Counted from the first letter of the stretch, positions 50,005 through 58,100 are shown. The stretch is 58,659 nt of DNA from Azospirillum brasilense (GCA_003241645.1 QFOX01000005.1:1-58659), one strand, 5' to 3'. The notes: generated by a model not told the origin, from the sequence alone. Program-made: numbers and translations.

Positions 50005-51825
50005 CTAACGCTTGACAAGGAAAATTGCGGGCGGGGTGGTCGAGAGCCCCTCCACCGCGGGTTTCAGGCGTTGCAGGCCCGGCAGGGTGCGGCTGCCACG
50101 GCGTAGCTGGTGCAGCACGGTGGCGGGCGTTACCATGGCGTCCGGGCAGGTGAGGATCAGCCCGACCTGCCGCTGCGCCAGCCCACGTTGGAACGTGCGC
50201 ATGCTGGTCGCTTCCAGCAACGCGTCGATGGCGCGGTTGCCCTCCGCCTCGCGGTGGTAGTTCGAAGCGATGATGCGGTGATGCGTGAAGAACAGCACCT
50301 CCGTGCCGAGGTCGCCGCTGGCCAGCAGCACCATGGGGCGGCCAGCGCCCACTGTGTCGAGCCAGCCGCTTTGGATGATGCGCCGCGCATCGTCTTTGCA
50401 GGCATGGCGTTCCTTGCGGGTGGCGTTCATGGGCGGGGCGGCCGCCACCATCAGCGCAATGGGCACGAGCAGCAGGGCCGCCGCCAATGGCACGCGGCGG
50501 AACATCTGCTCGGTCGGGTGCAGCATGCGCACGCGGTAGCTGGGCCAGAAGCTGCGGTTGGCCGCATCGTTCGGCGCGAACCACGCGCACAGCCATGCCG
50601 CCAGCGTCAGCTGCGCAATGGGGTAGCAGTAATAGAACCAGCGCAATTGCAGGAAGAACAGCCCCAGCGTGATGAGCAGGAAGAACAGCAGCAGCGCCGC
50701 ATGAGCGCGGCGAATGATCGCGTCGTCGCGCAGCAGGCAGGCAATCAGCACGCCCGCCGCCACCAGCGGGTGCAGCAGCAGGGCAAGGCTGAACATCGGG
50801 TGTTGTTGCAGCAGTGAGCGCGCCTCGGTAATGCGCGGCAGGAATTGCGTGCGCATGTACGGGTCGATCAGCGCCATGGGCCCGTGAAGGAACAGCGGGT
50901 CTACACGCAGGATGAGCTTGATGCCAAGCAAGGCCAGTGCCGCCACCAGCAGGCCGCGGCGCAAGCGCGTGGCGGGGGTAACGCACACCAGCACCCACGC
51001 AGCCGCCGCGGCGAGCGCCAGCACCAGCACGTAGCGCAGTGATATGGCATCATACAGCGGCGTGAACCATGCGCTGCGCGGGTATTCCACCAACACGGCG
51101 GCGGCCGCAAGCAGCGCCACCCACGTGGCCAGCCGCGCCAGCGGGCGGGCGGGTGCGTGCCCCAGCCACCATTGCAGGCCAAGCCACGCATAGACCGCGC
51201 CGATGAGTGCCATGGCTTCCGGGCTCATCCACAGCATGAGCGTGAGCGGTGCGGCCAGCAGGCCCGCGCTGCGCCAGTTTTGCGGCAAGCCATAACAGAG
51301 CAGCAGCGCCAGCGTGATGCACCAGAGCATGCCCAGCGGCGCGTGGTGGTCGGCGTAGCCCGGTTCGAAATAATTGCTCATCACCGGCGTGCAGATGAGC
51401 AGGATCGCCGCGATCAGCGGTGCCGTGCGCGCCGGGTTGATGCAGCGCTGCATGCGAAACAGCGCCGCCACCAGCCCCGCCATGCACAGCACGGGCAGCA
51501 CCAGCGCACTACGGATGAGCGCGCTGCGCAGGTCAGTAAAGGGCAGTTGCGGCACGGTGAGCGCCGCGAGGATAAGGTCAAGCGGGCGCGTCCAATGGCT
51601 TTGCGCCGGGGCAAAGGGCGCGTTGCTGGCGTAGTAGTGATCGTACCAGCCGCTGGCGCCGCTCAGCCAGTCGCGCACCAGCGTCAGGCGCAGCCAGCTA
51701 TCCGGGTCAGCCACACCCACGGGCATGGCGCCGAACGCGCTAAGCAGCCCCACCAGCAACGGCAGCATGGCCACCGCCATGCAAAGCCCCCACCACGCCC
51801 AGCTGCTGCGTGCGGGTGTGCTCAT
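50005..51825 (-). CDS. GT-C membrane glycosyltransferase, STT3/PglB-like
   Basis: A 606-residue polytopic protein with about a dozen membrane helices and a soluble C-terminal domain. The first extracytoplasmic loop has the GT-C acidic motif DPDSWLR (D40, D42) and HYYASNAPFAPAQSHWTRPL, and a later loop has NYFEPGYADHHAPLG (D159, H160, H161). Both resemble the metal-binding loops of oligosaccharyltransferases. It has no clear WWDYG motif, so an ArnT/Pmt-like role is also possible. Its ATG overlaps the galE stop (ATGA), joining the GT2-galE operon. It probably transfers a polyprenol-linked sugar to a protein or lipid acceptor in the periplasm. Confidence 0.75.
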   Translation of the reverse strand: MSTPARSSWAWWGLCMAVAMLPLLVGLLSAFGAMPVGVADPDSWLRLTLVRDWLSGASGWYDHYYASNAPFAPAQSHWTRPLDLILAALTVPQLPFTDLRSALIRSALVLPVLCMAGLVAALFRMQRCINPARTAPLIAAILLICTPVMSNYFEPGYADHHAPLGMLWCITLALLLCYGLPQNWRSAGLLAAPLTLMLWMSPEAMALIGAVYAWLGLQWWLGHAPARPLARLATWVALLAAAAVLVEYPRSAWFTPLYDAISLRYVLVLALAAAAAWVLVCVTPATRLRRGLLVAALALLGIKLILRVDPLFLHGPMALIDPYMRTQFLPRITEARSLLQQHPMFSLALLLHPLVAAGVLIACLLRDDAIIRRAHAALLLFFLLITLGLFFLQLRWFYYCYPIAQLTLAAWLCAWFAPNDAANRSFWPSYRVRMLHPTEQMFRRVPLAAALLLVPIALMVAAAPPMNATRKERHACKDDARRIIQSGWLDTVGAGRPMVLLASGDLGTEVLFFTHHRIIASNYHREAEGNRAIDALLEATSMRTFQRGLAQRQVGLILTCPDAMVTPATVLHQLRRGSRTLPGLQRLKPAVEGLSTTPPAIFLVKR

Positions 51826-52814
51826 ACACTGCCCCCATGCTGGCTGCTGTGCCAGTGCCATGCATCTGCAAGTAAGGTGGCAAGGTCGCTGCGTTCCGGG
51901 CGGTAATGGAACAGCATGTCACTGAAGGTCACGTCGCTCACCAATGCAGGCGGGTCACCGGCGCGGCGCGGCGCGGGCTGCGTGGCGATGGGGCGGCCGG
52001 TGACGCGCGCGGCCTCCGCCACGATCTGTGCCACCGAATAGCCGGTGCCGGTGCCAAGGTTCACCGCGAAGGTTTCCCCGCCCGCGAGCAGTCGCTCCAG
52101 CGCCATGACATGGTACTGCGCCAGGTCCTGCACGTGGATGTAATCGCGCACGGCGGTGCCGTCCTCGGTGGGGTAATCCTGCCCGTAAATATTCAGGTGC
52201 GTGCGTTGCCCCAGCGCCGTTTGCAGCACCAGCGGAATGAGGTGCGTTTCGGGGCTGTGGTCCTCGCCGATGCGCCCGGCAGGGTCGGCCCCCGCGGCAT
52301 TGAAGTAGCGCAGCATGGCCGCACGCATGCCATGCTCGGTGCTGTAGCGCTGCATCAGCATTTCGCCGAGATGTTTGGTCTCGCCATAGGGCGACACGGG
52401 GGCATGCGGCGTGTCCTCGGTGATGGGAACACGCGGCGGAATGCCATAGACCGCGCAACTGCTGGAGAACACGATATGCTTCAGCCCACACTCGACCATC
52501 GCATCCAGCAGGGTCTGTGTGCCCTCCACGTTGACACGGTGGTACAGCGCCGGGTCGGCCACCGATTCGGCCACGCTGGCGCGCGCGGCAAAATGCATCA
52601 CGCCGGCGAAATCATACTGCTGCATCACGCGGCGCAGGCGCACGGCGTGGGTAATGTCGCCGGGTTCGAACGGGCCGAACTGCACGGCCCGACGGTGGCC
52701 GGTGCTCAAATCGTCGTAGGTGACGGGGGTGTAGCCCGCATCCACCAGTGCGGCGCAGGCATGGCTGCCGATATAGCCCGCACCGCCGGTGACGAGAATG
52801 GCGCGCGCGCTCAT
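51822..52814 (-). CDS. galE: UDP-glucose 4-epimerase
   Basis: A 330-residue short-chain dehydrogenase-type epimerase interconverting UDP-glucose and UDP-galactose. NAD motif GGAGYIG (10-16) and active site SSSCAVYG with Y143 and K147 (SPYGETKHLG). RYFNAAGADPAGRIGEDH and YPTEDGTAVRDYIHVQDLAQ are GalE-type. It lies between the GT2 and GT-C genes with 4-nt overlaps on both sides, so it supplies activated sugar to that pathway. The extra residues at the C-terminus are few, so the length is normal. Confidence 0.95.
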   Translation of the reverse strand: MSARAILVTGGAGYIGSHACAALVDAGYTPVTYDDLSTGHRRAVQFGPFEPGDITHAVRLRRVMQQYDFAGVMHFAARASVAESVADPALYHRVNVEGTQTLLDAMVECGLKHIVFSSSCAVYGIPPRVPITEDTPHAPVSPYGETKHLGEMLMQRYSTEHGMRAAMLRYFNAAGADPAGRIGEDHSPETHLIPLVLQTALGQRTHLNIYGQDYPTEDGTAVRDYIHVQDLAQYHVMALERLLAGGETFAVNLGTGTGYSVAQIVAEAARVTGRPIATQPAPRRAGDPPALVSDVTFSDMLFHYRPERSDLATLLADAWHWHSSQHGGSV

Positions 52815-53986
52815 TTTCGCACGGTGAGCGTGAGGATGCTGGAGACGAACGCGCCGAACGCCACCTGAATGCCCACCACCATGGCGACGGCGGCGGGAAT
52901 GATCAGGCGCATCATGGCGCTGATGTCGAGCGCGCCGTAATCCTCACCGCGCCAGATGAATACCCCGCGCAGCGTGAGCGCCAGCCCCGCCGTGAACACC
53001 AGCGCGCCGAGCACGACCAGTTTTTCCAGCGTGAAGAAGTTCGAGAAGCGCTCCAGCCGCGCATCCGGCGGTAGCAGGCCATGCAGGGTGGCGGCCTGCT
53101 TGGCCAGCAGCGCGAACAGCAATTGCTGGGTGCCGAGAATAAGCGCTACGCCCGAGAGCAGCAAGGTGTTCACGTCGAACGCCACGTCGCCAATGCGCCG
53201 TTCGCCCGGCAGGATACCCAGCATGCCGATGGTGCCCAGCAAAATGAGCAGCAAGCCGGGATAGACGAACAACCAGCGCGGCGAATACATGAGCAGGAAG
53301 CGCAGGTGCCGCCAGCCGTCGCGCCAGGTGCGCAGGTGGGGCGGGCGGCTGCGCCCGTCTTTCTTCAGGGTGGTGGGCACTTCGCTGACGCGCAGTTTGC
53401 GCAGCGACGCTTTCACCACCATTTCCGAGGCGAACTCCATGCCCGTGGTGCGCAGGTCAAGCCCAAGGATGGCCTCGCGCTGGAAGCCGCGCAGCCCGCA
53501 ATGGAAGTCACGCGCGGGGCTGTGGAAGAACAACCGGCCAATGAAGGTCAGCACCGGGTTGCCAAGGTATTTATGCAAAAAGGGCATGGCCCCCGGCGCA
53601 ATGCCACCGCGGAAGCGGTTGCCCATGACCAACTCGTCGCCCGCGCGCAGGCGCTCCACATACGGCATCAGGTTGCTGAAATCGTAGCTGTCGTCAGCAT
53701 CGCCCATGATAACGAATTTGCCCTGTGCGGCATGAATGCCATGGCCCAGCGCCGCGCCATAGCCGCGAATGGGCACGTCGATCACCCGGGCACCGTGCGC
53801 CTGCGCGATCTGCTGCGAGCCGTCGGTGCTGCCATTGTCGGCGATCAGCACTTCGCCGTCGATCTGCTGTTCGCGCAGGAAGCGCCGTGCTTTCTCGATG
53901 CACACGGCAAGGGTCTCCGCCTCGTTCAGGCAGGGCATCAGGATGGTAAGCTCGCGCGTGGCGGCAAGCGGCGGGGTCGATAGCAT
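52811..53986 (-). CDS. Polyprenol-phosphate glycosyltransferase, GT2 (DPM1-like)
   Basis: A 391-residue enzyme. The N-terminal GT2 domain (about 12-250) has ILMPCLNEAETLAVCIEKAR, IADNGSTDGS and GDADDSYDF (D96, D98), which bind the nucleotide sugar. The C-terminal ~150 residues hold four membrane helices (about 245-270, 280-300, 330-350, 360-385). Such proteins add a hexose to undecaprenyl or dolichyl phosphate for use by GT-C enzymes. It is the first gene of the operon. The start at 53986 avoids a long unlikely leader on the same frame. Confidence 0.85.
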   Translation of the reverse strand: MLSTPPLAATRELTILMPCLNEAETLAVCIEKARRFLREQQIDGEVLIADNGSTDGSQQIAQAHGARVIDVPIRGYGAALGHGIHAAQGKFVIMGDADDSYDFSNLMPYVERLRAGDELVMGNRFRGGIAPGAMPFLHKYLGNPVLTFIGRLFFHSPARDFHCGLRGFQREAILGLDLRTTGMEFASEMVVKASLRKLRVSEVPTTLKKDGRSRPPHLRTWRDGWRHLRFLLMYSPRWLFVYPGLLLILLGTIGMLGILPGERRIGDVAFDVNTLLLSGVALILGTQQLLFALLAKQAATLHGLLPPDARLERFSNFFTLEKLVVLGALVFTAGLALTLRGVFIWRGEDYGALDISAMMRLIIPAAVAMVVGIQVAFGAFVSSILTLTVRK

Positions 53987-54120
53987 AGGGCACCTTCGTA
54001 TTCGCCCCACCAAAGCAGGTCGGCAGGGCGGTGCAAGCCCATTCACCTTTGGGCCATGGCACGCCTTAGCAAAATCGAATGCTGTTGCCTGCGCGCACGC
54101 TTTAGGGCATGCAAGGGCCC

Positions 54121-54744
54121 ATGCGATTCCTTCTGAGTTTCCTCCTTTCCGTCTGCACTGGCTATGCCGCCATGGCGCGCCCGGTGGGCTTTGCCGATAG
54201 CTGGATGGCCATGACCATGAACGATGGCATGGAGCATTCGGCACTGGCCGGCTATTCGCCCACCGCGACCGATTACGTGGGCTTGCGCGCCGATTACCTG
54301 CGCGAGGACGACGCGTGGATGACCACCGTGAATTACAACCGCCTGCTGAAGCGCTGGAATGCGCCGGGCAGCCAGGCGAACCTGTTCCTGACCAGCGGGG
54401 TGGGCGAGGCTTTCAAAAGCAACGACCAAAGCCTTGCGGGCTGGGTGGGCATGGAAGCCGATTGGGAGAACCGCCGCTATTACGTGAGCTACGAGAACCG
54501 CTTCATTGCGGCCTCGGCCATTGACGAACAGTTCATGCAGCGTGCGCGCGTGGGTGTGGCGCCCTACATTGCCGGGTATAACGACCTGCACACGTGGCTT
54601 ATTTTGCAGGTGGACCACCGCCCGCGCAGCCACGACCAACTGATGGTGACGCCGCTGGTGCGCTTGTTCACGACTGACGTGCTTGGCGAAGCCGGGATCA
54701 GCACCGAGGGCGACGTGCTATTTAACCTGACGACTCAATTTTAG
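54121..54744 (+). CDS. Outer-membrane beta-barrel protein, putative
   Basis: A ~207-residue protein with a signal peptide (RFLLSFLLSVCTGYAAMA, cleavage near residue 18). The mature part has repeating amphipathic strands (DYVGLRADYLREDDAWMTTV; ANLFLTSGVGEAF; LAGWVGMEADWENRRYYVSY; LHTWLILQVDH) and ends LFNLTTQF with C-terminal Phe, the barrel assembly signal. Start ATG at 54121; another at 54109 adds four residues. It lies 9 nt before the MerP-like gene and is transcribed with it. Divergent from the glycosylation operon. No family is recognised. Confidence 0.72.
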   Translation: MRFLLSFLLSVCTGYAAMARPVGFADSWMAMTMNDGMEHSALAGYSPTATDYVGLRADYLREDDAWMTTVNYNRLLKRWNAPGSQANLFLTSGVGEAFKSNDQSLAGWVGMEADWENRRYYVSYENRFIAASAIDEQFMQRARVGVAPYIAGYNDLHTWLILQVDHRPRSHDQLMVTPLVRLFTTDVLGEAGISTEGDVLFNLTTQF

Positions 54745-54753
54745 GAGGGTGCA

Positions 54754-55038
54754 ATGAAATGCATGAAATTACTGGTGGCCATGCTGGCCATGGGCATGGC
54801 GGGCAACGCATGGGCCGAGGACATCACCGTGAAGGTGGATGGCATGGTCTGCGCGTTCTGCGCCGCGGGCATCGAACAGCTATTCACCGATGAGCCGGGC
54901 GTGAAAGCGGTGAAGGTGGACCTCGACAACGCGCAGGTGAAGGTAACCACCGATGAGGCTGCGGCCTTAAGCGACGCGCGCGTGGGCGAGATCATCAAAA
55001 AGGCAGGCTTCGAGGCGGGCGCGATCACCCGCAACTAG
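54754..55038 (+). CDS. Periplasmic heavy-metal-associated (HMA) protein, MerP-like
   Basis: A 94-residue protein with a signal peptide (KLLVAMLAMGMAGNAWA, cleavage near residue 21) and one HMA ferredoxin-like domain: DITVKVDGMVCAFCAAGIEQ with metal-binding C33 and C36, VKAVKVDLDNAQVKVTTDEA, then VGEIIKKAGFEAG. It has a strong AGGAGG 6 nt before the ATG. Most free periplasmic HMA proteins are MerP-type mercury carriers or copper chaperones, but no transporter or regulator is nearby. It is paired with the beta-barrel gene upstream. Confidence 0.88.
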   Translation: MKCMKLLVAMLAMGMAGNAWAEDITVKVDGMVCAFCAAGIEQLFTDEPGVKAVKVDLDNAQVKVTTDEAAALSDARVGEIIKKAGFEAGAITRN

Positions 55039-55040
55039 CG

Positions 55041-56075
55041 CTACGCTGCAATGGATGTGCGGTTGCGCCCGTTCTGCTTGGATTCGTAGAGCGCATCATC
55101 CGCGCGCTTAATCAGCGCTTCCGTGGAAATGGGGAAGGCGGGCTCCATCATGGCGGCACCGAGGCTGACCGTGACGGGGATCTCGCCCGCTTCGGTCGCG
55201 AACGGTGCGCCCGCAATGGCGGTGCGCAAGCGTTCCAGAATGGGTTGCAGCATTTCCGGTTTGTGGTTGGAAAGCACGATCATGAATTCTTCGCCGCCGA
55301 AGCGGCCCACCGCATCTTCCGTGCGCAGGGCGCTGAGCAATTTGCGGCTGGTGGCGCGGATCACCTCGTCGCCCACCGGGTGGCCATGCGCGTCGTTGAT
55401 GCGTTTGAAATGGTCGATGTCAGCCATGATGACCGACATGCATTCGTTGTGGCGCGAGGCTTTGGTCCATTCGCGTTTGAGGATCTCCTCGATGCCACGG
55501 CGGTTCCACACGCGCGTCAGCGGGTCGATCAGTGCAAGGCGCTCGGCCGCGTCCAGCTGTTCGATCAGTTCACCGTGCGAGCGCGAAAGTGCTGCTGCAC
55601 GCAGCTCATTCTCCAGCATGGAGCCGAGGTCGCGCAGGGTCTGTAGCTGGTCGGCGCTGAGCTCGCGCGATTTGCTGTCCACCGCACACAGCGCGCCGAT
55701 CGATTGCCCGTCCGGGCTGCGAATGGGGCAGCCCGCATAAAAGCTGATATTCGGATTGCCCGTGACTAGCGGGTGGTCATGGAACCGCGCATCGCTGCGC
55801 GCATCGGGCACATGCATGACCTCGTCGCCAAGGATCGCGTGGGCGCAGAACGACAGGCCACGGCTGGTTTCCGTCGCGTCCAGCCCTTGGATGGATTTGA
55901 ACCACTGGCGGTCTTTATCCACCAGCGTAAAGGCCGAAATGGGCACGCCCAGCGCCATTTGTACCATGCGCGTGAACCGCTCGAACCGTTCTTCGATGGG
56001 GGTGTCCAGCAGCTTCAATGCATGAAGCGACTTCAGGCGGTCCGTTTCGTTTTTTGGGATTTGCGGCTCCAGCAT
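55041..56075 (-). CDS. GAF-GGDEF diguanylate cyclase
   Basis: A 344-residue soluble cyclase making c-di-GMP. An N-terminal GAF domain at about 20-165 has the free-methionine-R-sulfoxide-reductase-like/phytochrome-type pattern (SFCAHAI, PDARSDARFHDHPLVTGNPN, FYAGCPIRS). A GGDEF domain follows from about 180 with LIDPLTRVWNRRG, DIDHFKRINDAHGHPVGDEV and the active site GGEEF. An RxxD inhibitory site (RTED) sits five residues before it, so product inhibition is likely. The ATG at 56075 is preferred; a GTG 12 nt upstream is possible. This is the only cyclase in the window and could feed the MshEN-GT2 at 14642. Confidence 0.94.
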   Translation of the reverse strand: MLEPQIPKNETDRLKSLHALKLLDTPIEERFERFTRMVQMALGVPISAFTLVDKDRQWFKSIQGLDATETSRGLSFCAHAILGDEVMHVPDARSDARFHDHPLVTGNPNISFYAGCPIRSPDGQSIGALCAVDSKSRELSADQLQTLRDLGSMLENELRAAALSRSHGELIEQLDAAERLALIDPLTRVWNRRGIEEILKREWTKASRHNECMSVIMADIDHFKRINDAHGHPVGDEVIRATSRKLLSALRTEDAVGRFGGEEFMIVLSNHKPEMLQPILERLRTAIAGAPFATEAGEIPVTVSLGAAMMEPAFPISTEALIKRADDALYESKQNGRNRTSIAA

Positions 56076-56160
56076 GGTCGATCTCACACGTCTAAAAATG
56101 GCTCCTGCTAAAGTATAAAAGCGGAAAATTAATTTTCTATTCTTTTTGTGCCGGATGCAA

Positions 56161-56187
56161 AAAAGGGCGGCACGAAGCCGCCCTTTT
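56161..56187. terminator. Rho-independent terminator
   Basis: AAAAGGGCGGC (56161-56171) pairs with GCCGCCCTTTT (56177-56187) around ACGAA. Read on the minus strand the stem ends in a T run, 16 nt after the stop codon of the glycine-zipper gene. Confidence 0.9.
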
Positions 56188-56202
56188 AAGCCGTTTTATG
56201 CC

Positions 56203-56736
56203 TTACTTCACGCGGCGCGGCGACGCGTTGTACAGGCGGTCATACGCATCGCGGGCGGGGTCGCGCGCTTCGTTCCACTCCATGCGCGACGTGCCACGTG
56301 CCTGCGCCCAGTCGCGGTTCAGTTCGGCTTCCACGTCGTCGAACGATTTGCCTTCGTTGCGGCTGTAGGCATCCACGCCGTAACGGTAAGCGGGGCGGTA
56401 GCTGTCGAAGTCGCGGCCTTCCACGTAATACGGGCGATCTTCATACTGTTCTTCCCAGTATTTCTCTTCCGAGGTGGGGTTCACCGCGCGGGCCACGCTT
56501 TCGCCCGTAGCACCACCGATCGCACCGCCGATGGCCGCGCCGGCAACCACGCCGACCGGGCCGGCAACGCCGCCAATGGCAGCGCCCGCCGCTGCACCGG
56601 CAGCAATGCCGCCTGCCACGCCGCCCACGGTCATGCCAAGGGTGCCGCCCAGCTCGTGCGCATGTTCGGGGTCACGTACGTTCGGGTCGTTGGGGTTCTC
56701 AAGTTCTTTCTGACGGATTTCACGAGCGGTAGCCAT
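56203..56736 (-). CDS. Glycine-zipper protein, stress-type
   Basis: A 177-residue protein. A polar N-terminus (MATAREIRQKELENPNDPNV) is followed by a long Gly/Ala helix pair (about 30-85: GGTLGMTVGGVAGGIAAGAA; VGVVAGAAIGGAIGGATGES), a glycine-zipper hairpin able to insert in or pack on membranes. The C-terminal half is aromatic and acidic (WEEQYEDRPYYVEGRDFDSY; YRYGVDAYSRNEGKSFDDVE), a pattern seen in small stress-induced proteins. The start at 56736 has GGAG about 5-6 nt upstream. No enzymatic role is apparent. Confidence 0.75.
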   Translation of the reverse strand: MATAREIRQKELENPNDPNVRDPEHAHELGGTLGMTVGGVAGGIAAGAAAGAAIGGVAGPVGVVAGAAIGGAIGGATGESVARAVNPTSEEKYWEEQYEDRPYYVEGRDFDSYRPAYRYGVDAYSRNEGKSFDDVEAELNRDWAQARGTSRMEWNEARDPARDAYDRLYNASPRRVK

Positions 56737-56943
56737 GGTAGTTCTCCTTGAATGATGGGTGGGGGTGATGGGGTAGTGCCCACACCATGCGCCTGCCGGG
56801 ATTAAGAAACGATGCGGCGTTGCACGCGATTTTCCTGATGCAGCCTTTATGCAAAGCCAAGCCATGCCGTATCGCGAATGCATGCGCGCAACCGCAATGT
56901 GTGGAGCACTAACCCTCACTCACCCCATTCAGAAAGCAACACC

Positions 56944-57102
56944 ATGTCCGTATCCACCATTCTTCTCATCGTTCTCATCCTCATCCTCATCGGTGCGCTG
57001 CCGGTGTTCCCGCACAGTCGCAACTGGGGCTATGGCCCGACCGGCGGTCTGTCGCTCGTCGTCATCGTGCTGCTCATCCTCGTGCTCACGGGCCACATCT
57101 AG
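56944..57102 (+). CDS. DUF3309 small membrane protein
   Basis: A 52-residue protein with two hydrophobic helices separated by PVFPHSRNWGYGPTGG, the hallmark of the DUF3309 family (small proteobacterial membrane proteins, often in stress regulons). The helices are about residues 3-20 (VSTILLIVLILILIGALP) and 35-50 (LSLVVIVLLILVLTGHI). The function is unknown. It starts 23 nt before the PNPOx-like gene's neighbourhood on the same strand. Confidence 0.9.
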   Translation: MSVSTILLIVLILILIGALPVFPHSRNWGYGPTGGLSLVVIVLLILVLTGHI

Positions 57103-57125
57103 CCCACACGCATAGGAGCATTCCC

Positions 57126-57584
57126 ATGACGAAACTGAAACAAACCGACATCGCCGAGATCATGCGCGATATCGACATCTGCATGCTGACGACCTGCACG
57201 GCGGATGGAAAACTCGAAAGCCGCCCCATGAGCAACAACCGCGACGTGGCGTTCGACGGGCATTGCTATTTCTTCAGCCACGGTAATACGTCCGTGGTGA
57301 AGGAGATCAACGCCAACCCGGCCGTGAACCTTGCCTTCATTGGCAAGAAAGATTTGCTGGGCCTGAAGAAGATCTACCTGTCCGTTGCCGGTGCGGCCGA
57401 CACCACCACCGATAAGGCCATCCTGAAAAAGCATTGGGTGCCGGATCTGGAAGCGTGGTTCGAGCATGGCATCGACACGCCGGGCCTCACGCTCATCCAT
57501 GTGCAGGCATCCAGCGTGCAATACTGGATCGGCATGGAAGAAGGCACGGTGGAATATAACCGCAAGCGCCAGCTGGCCAGCTAG
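57126..57584 (+). CDS. Pyridoxamine 5'-phosphate oxidase family protein (general stress protein 26-like)
   Basis: A 152-residue split-barrel flavin-binding protein. MRDIDICMLTTCTADGKLES followed by RPMSNNRDVAFDGHCYFFSH are the flavin-binding strands, and VVKEINANPAVNLAFIG the helix and strand of the GSP26 subfamily. The C-terminal HVQASSVQYWIG is also typical. These proteins bind FMN, FAD or F420 but often have no known reaction. It follows DUF3309 and has AGGAG 6 nt upstream. It ends before a terminator. Confidence 0.9.
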   Translation: MTKLKQTDIAEIMRDIDICMLTTCTADGKLESRPMSNNRDVAFDGHCYFFSHGNTSVVKEINANPAVNLAFIGKKDLLGLKKIYLSVAGAADTTTDKAILKKHWVPDLEAWFEHGIDTPGLTLIHVQASSVQYWIGMEEGTVEYNRKRQLAS

Positions 57585-57614
57585 TTACGTTCCTAGCCAC
57601 ACACCCACGCTACG

Positions 57615-57642
57615 AAAAAGGCTCCCACCCGGGAGCCTTTTT
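57615..57642 (+). terminator. Rho-independent terminator
   Basis: AAAAAGGCTCCC (57615-57626) pairs with GGGAGCCTTTTT (57631-57642). It is 31 nt after the PNPOx-like stop codon. Confidence 0.88.
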
Positions 57643-57733
57643 TAGTTTGGGGATGGGATTGCCTCGCTTTGCTCGGCTCCCCTCGGCTCGGTTGAGCCTC
57701 GTGGTCGAAATGGGTTCGCCACCGCAATTCGCA

Positions 57734-57787
57734 TCCTCCAGAAAAACCAAACCCCGCCGATCGGCGGGGTTTGGTGTTTCTGGAGGA
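57734..57787 (-). terminator. Long near-perfect palindrome at the tRNA-Ser 3' end
   Basis: Two 27-nt arms (57734-57760 and 57761-57787) are complementary at 26 of 27 positions, centred on GATC. The inner part (CCAAACCCCGCC / GGCGGGGTTTGG) followed by a T run on the minus strand is a terminator for tRNA-Ser. The outer 7 bases of the right arm include the tRNA's CCA and acceptor end, so the palindrome reaches into the tRNA gene. Confidence 0.75.
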
Positions 57788-57872
57788 GGGGATGGGATTC
57801 GAACCCACGGTACGGGATTAACCGTACAACGATTTAGCAAACCGTCGCCTTCAGCCACTCGGCCACCCCTCC
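57781..57872 (-). tRNA. tRNA-Ser (GCU), CCA encoded
   Basis: A class II tRNA on the minus strand with long variable arm. The acceptor GGAGGGG pairs with CCCCTCC; the D-arm holds GTGGCCGAGTGGCTGAAGGC, and the anticodon loop TTGCTAA gives GCT. T-loop GGTTCGAATCC. CCA is encoded at 57783-57781. The discriminator base is U (57784), whereas G is the norm for serine tRNAs. Confidence 0.95.
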
Positions 57873-57879
57873 TCGGGGC

Positions 57880-58020
57880 TCTGCGACGAGGCGTGACCTC
57901 GTGGCAGAAATTTTCCTCACATGCCGGAAGGCTGCCATTGACTCGGGTCTACTGACCCTCGCCCTACGGGTTGCTCGGCTTACTGCCTCGCACTCCGAAA
58001 CGCCTGCTGGCGTTTAGTGC
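57880..58020 (-). repeat. Chain of short hairpins upstream of tRNA-Ser
   Basis: A 228-nt gene-free stretch between gloA and tRNA-Ser. It contains five stems: TCTGC..ACGAGG-CGTGA-CCTCGT..GCAGA (57880-57908); GGGTC-TACT-GACCC (57945-57958); CCC-TAC-GGG (57962-57970); GGC-TTACT-GCC (57977-57987); and a nested GCACT..AAACGCC-TGCT-GGCGTTT..AGTGC (57990-58020). On the minus strand the last four are joined by short GAG-containing linkers. The style recalls the mini-hairpins after tRNA-Phe. No coding sequence is seen. Confidence 0.55.
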
Positions 58021-58100
58021 CCACCCCTTCTTGCAAGGAGGGCCTCTCTTAGCAAGGCTCCGCGAAAGACTCAACCCCTTAATTGCACAGGCGGAAAACC

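Noticed and set aside
57647..57955. Plus-strand open frame over tRNA-Ser
   Set aside because: It contains GDGIRTHGTGLTVQRFS, the translation of the tRNA-Ser antisense strand; not a protein gene.
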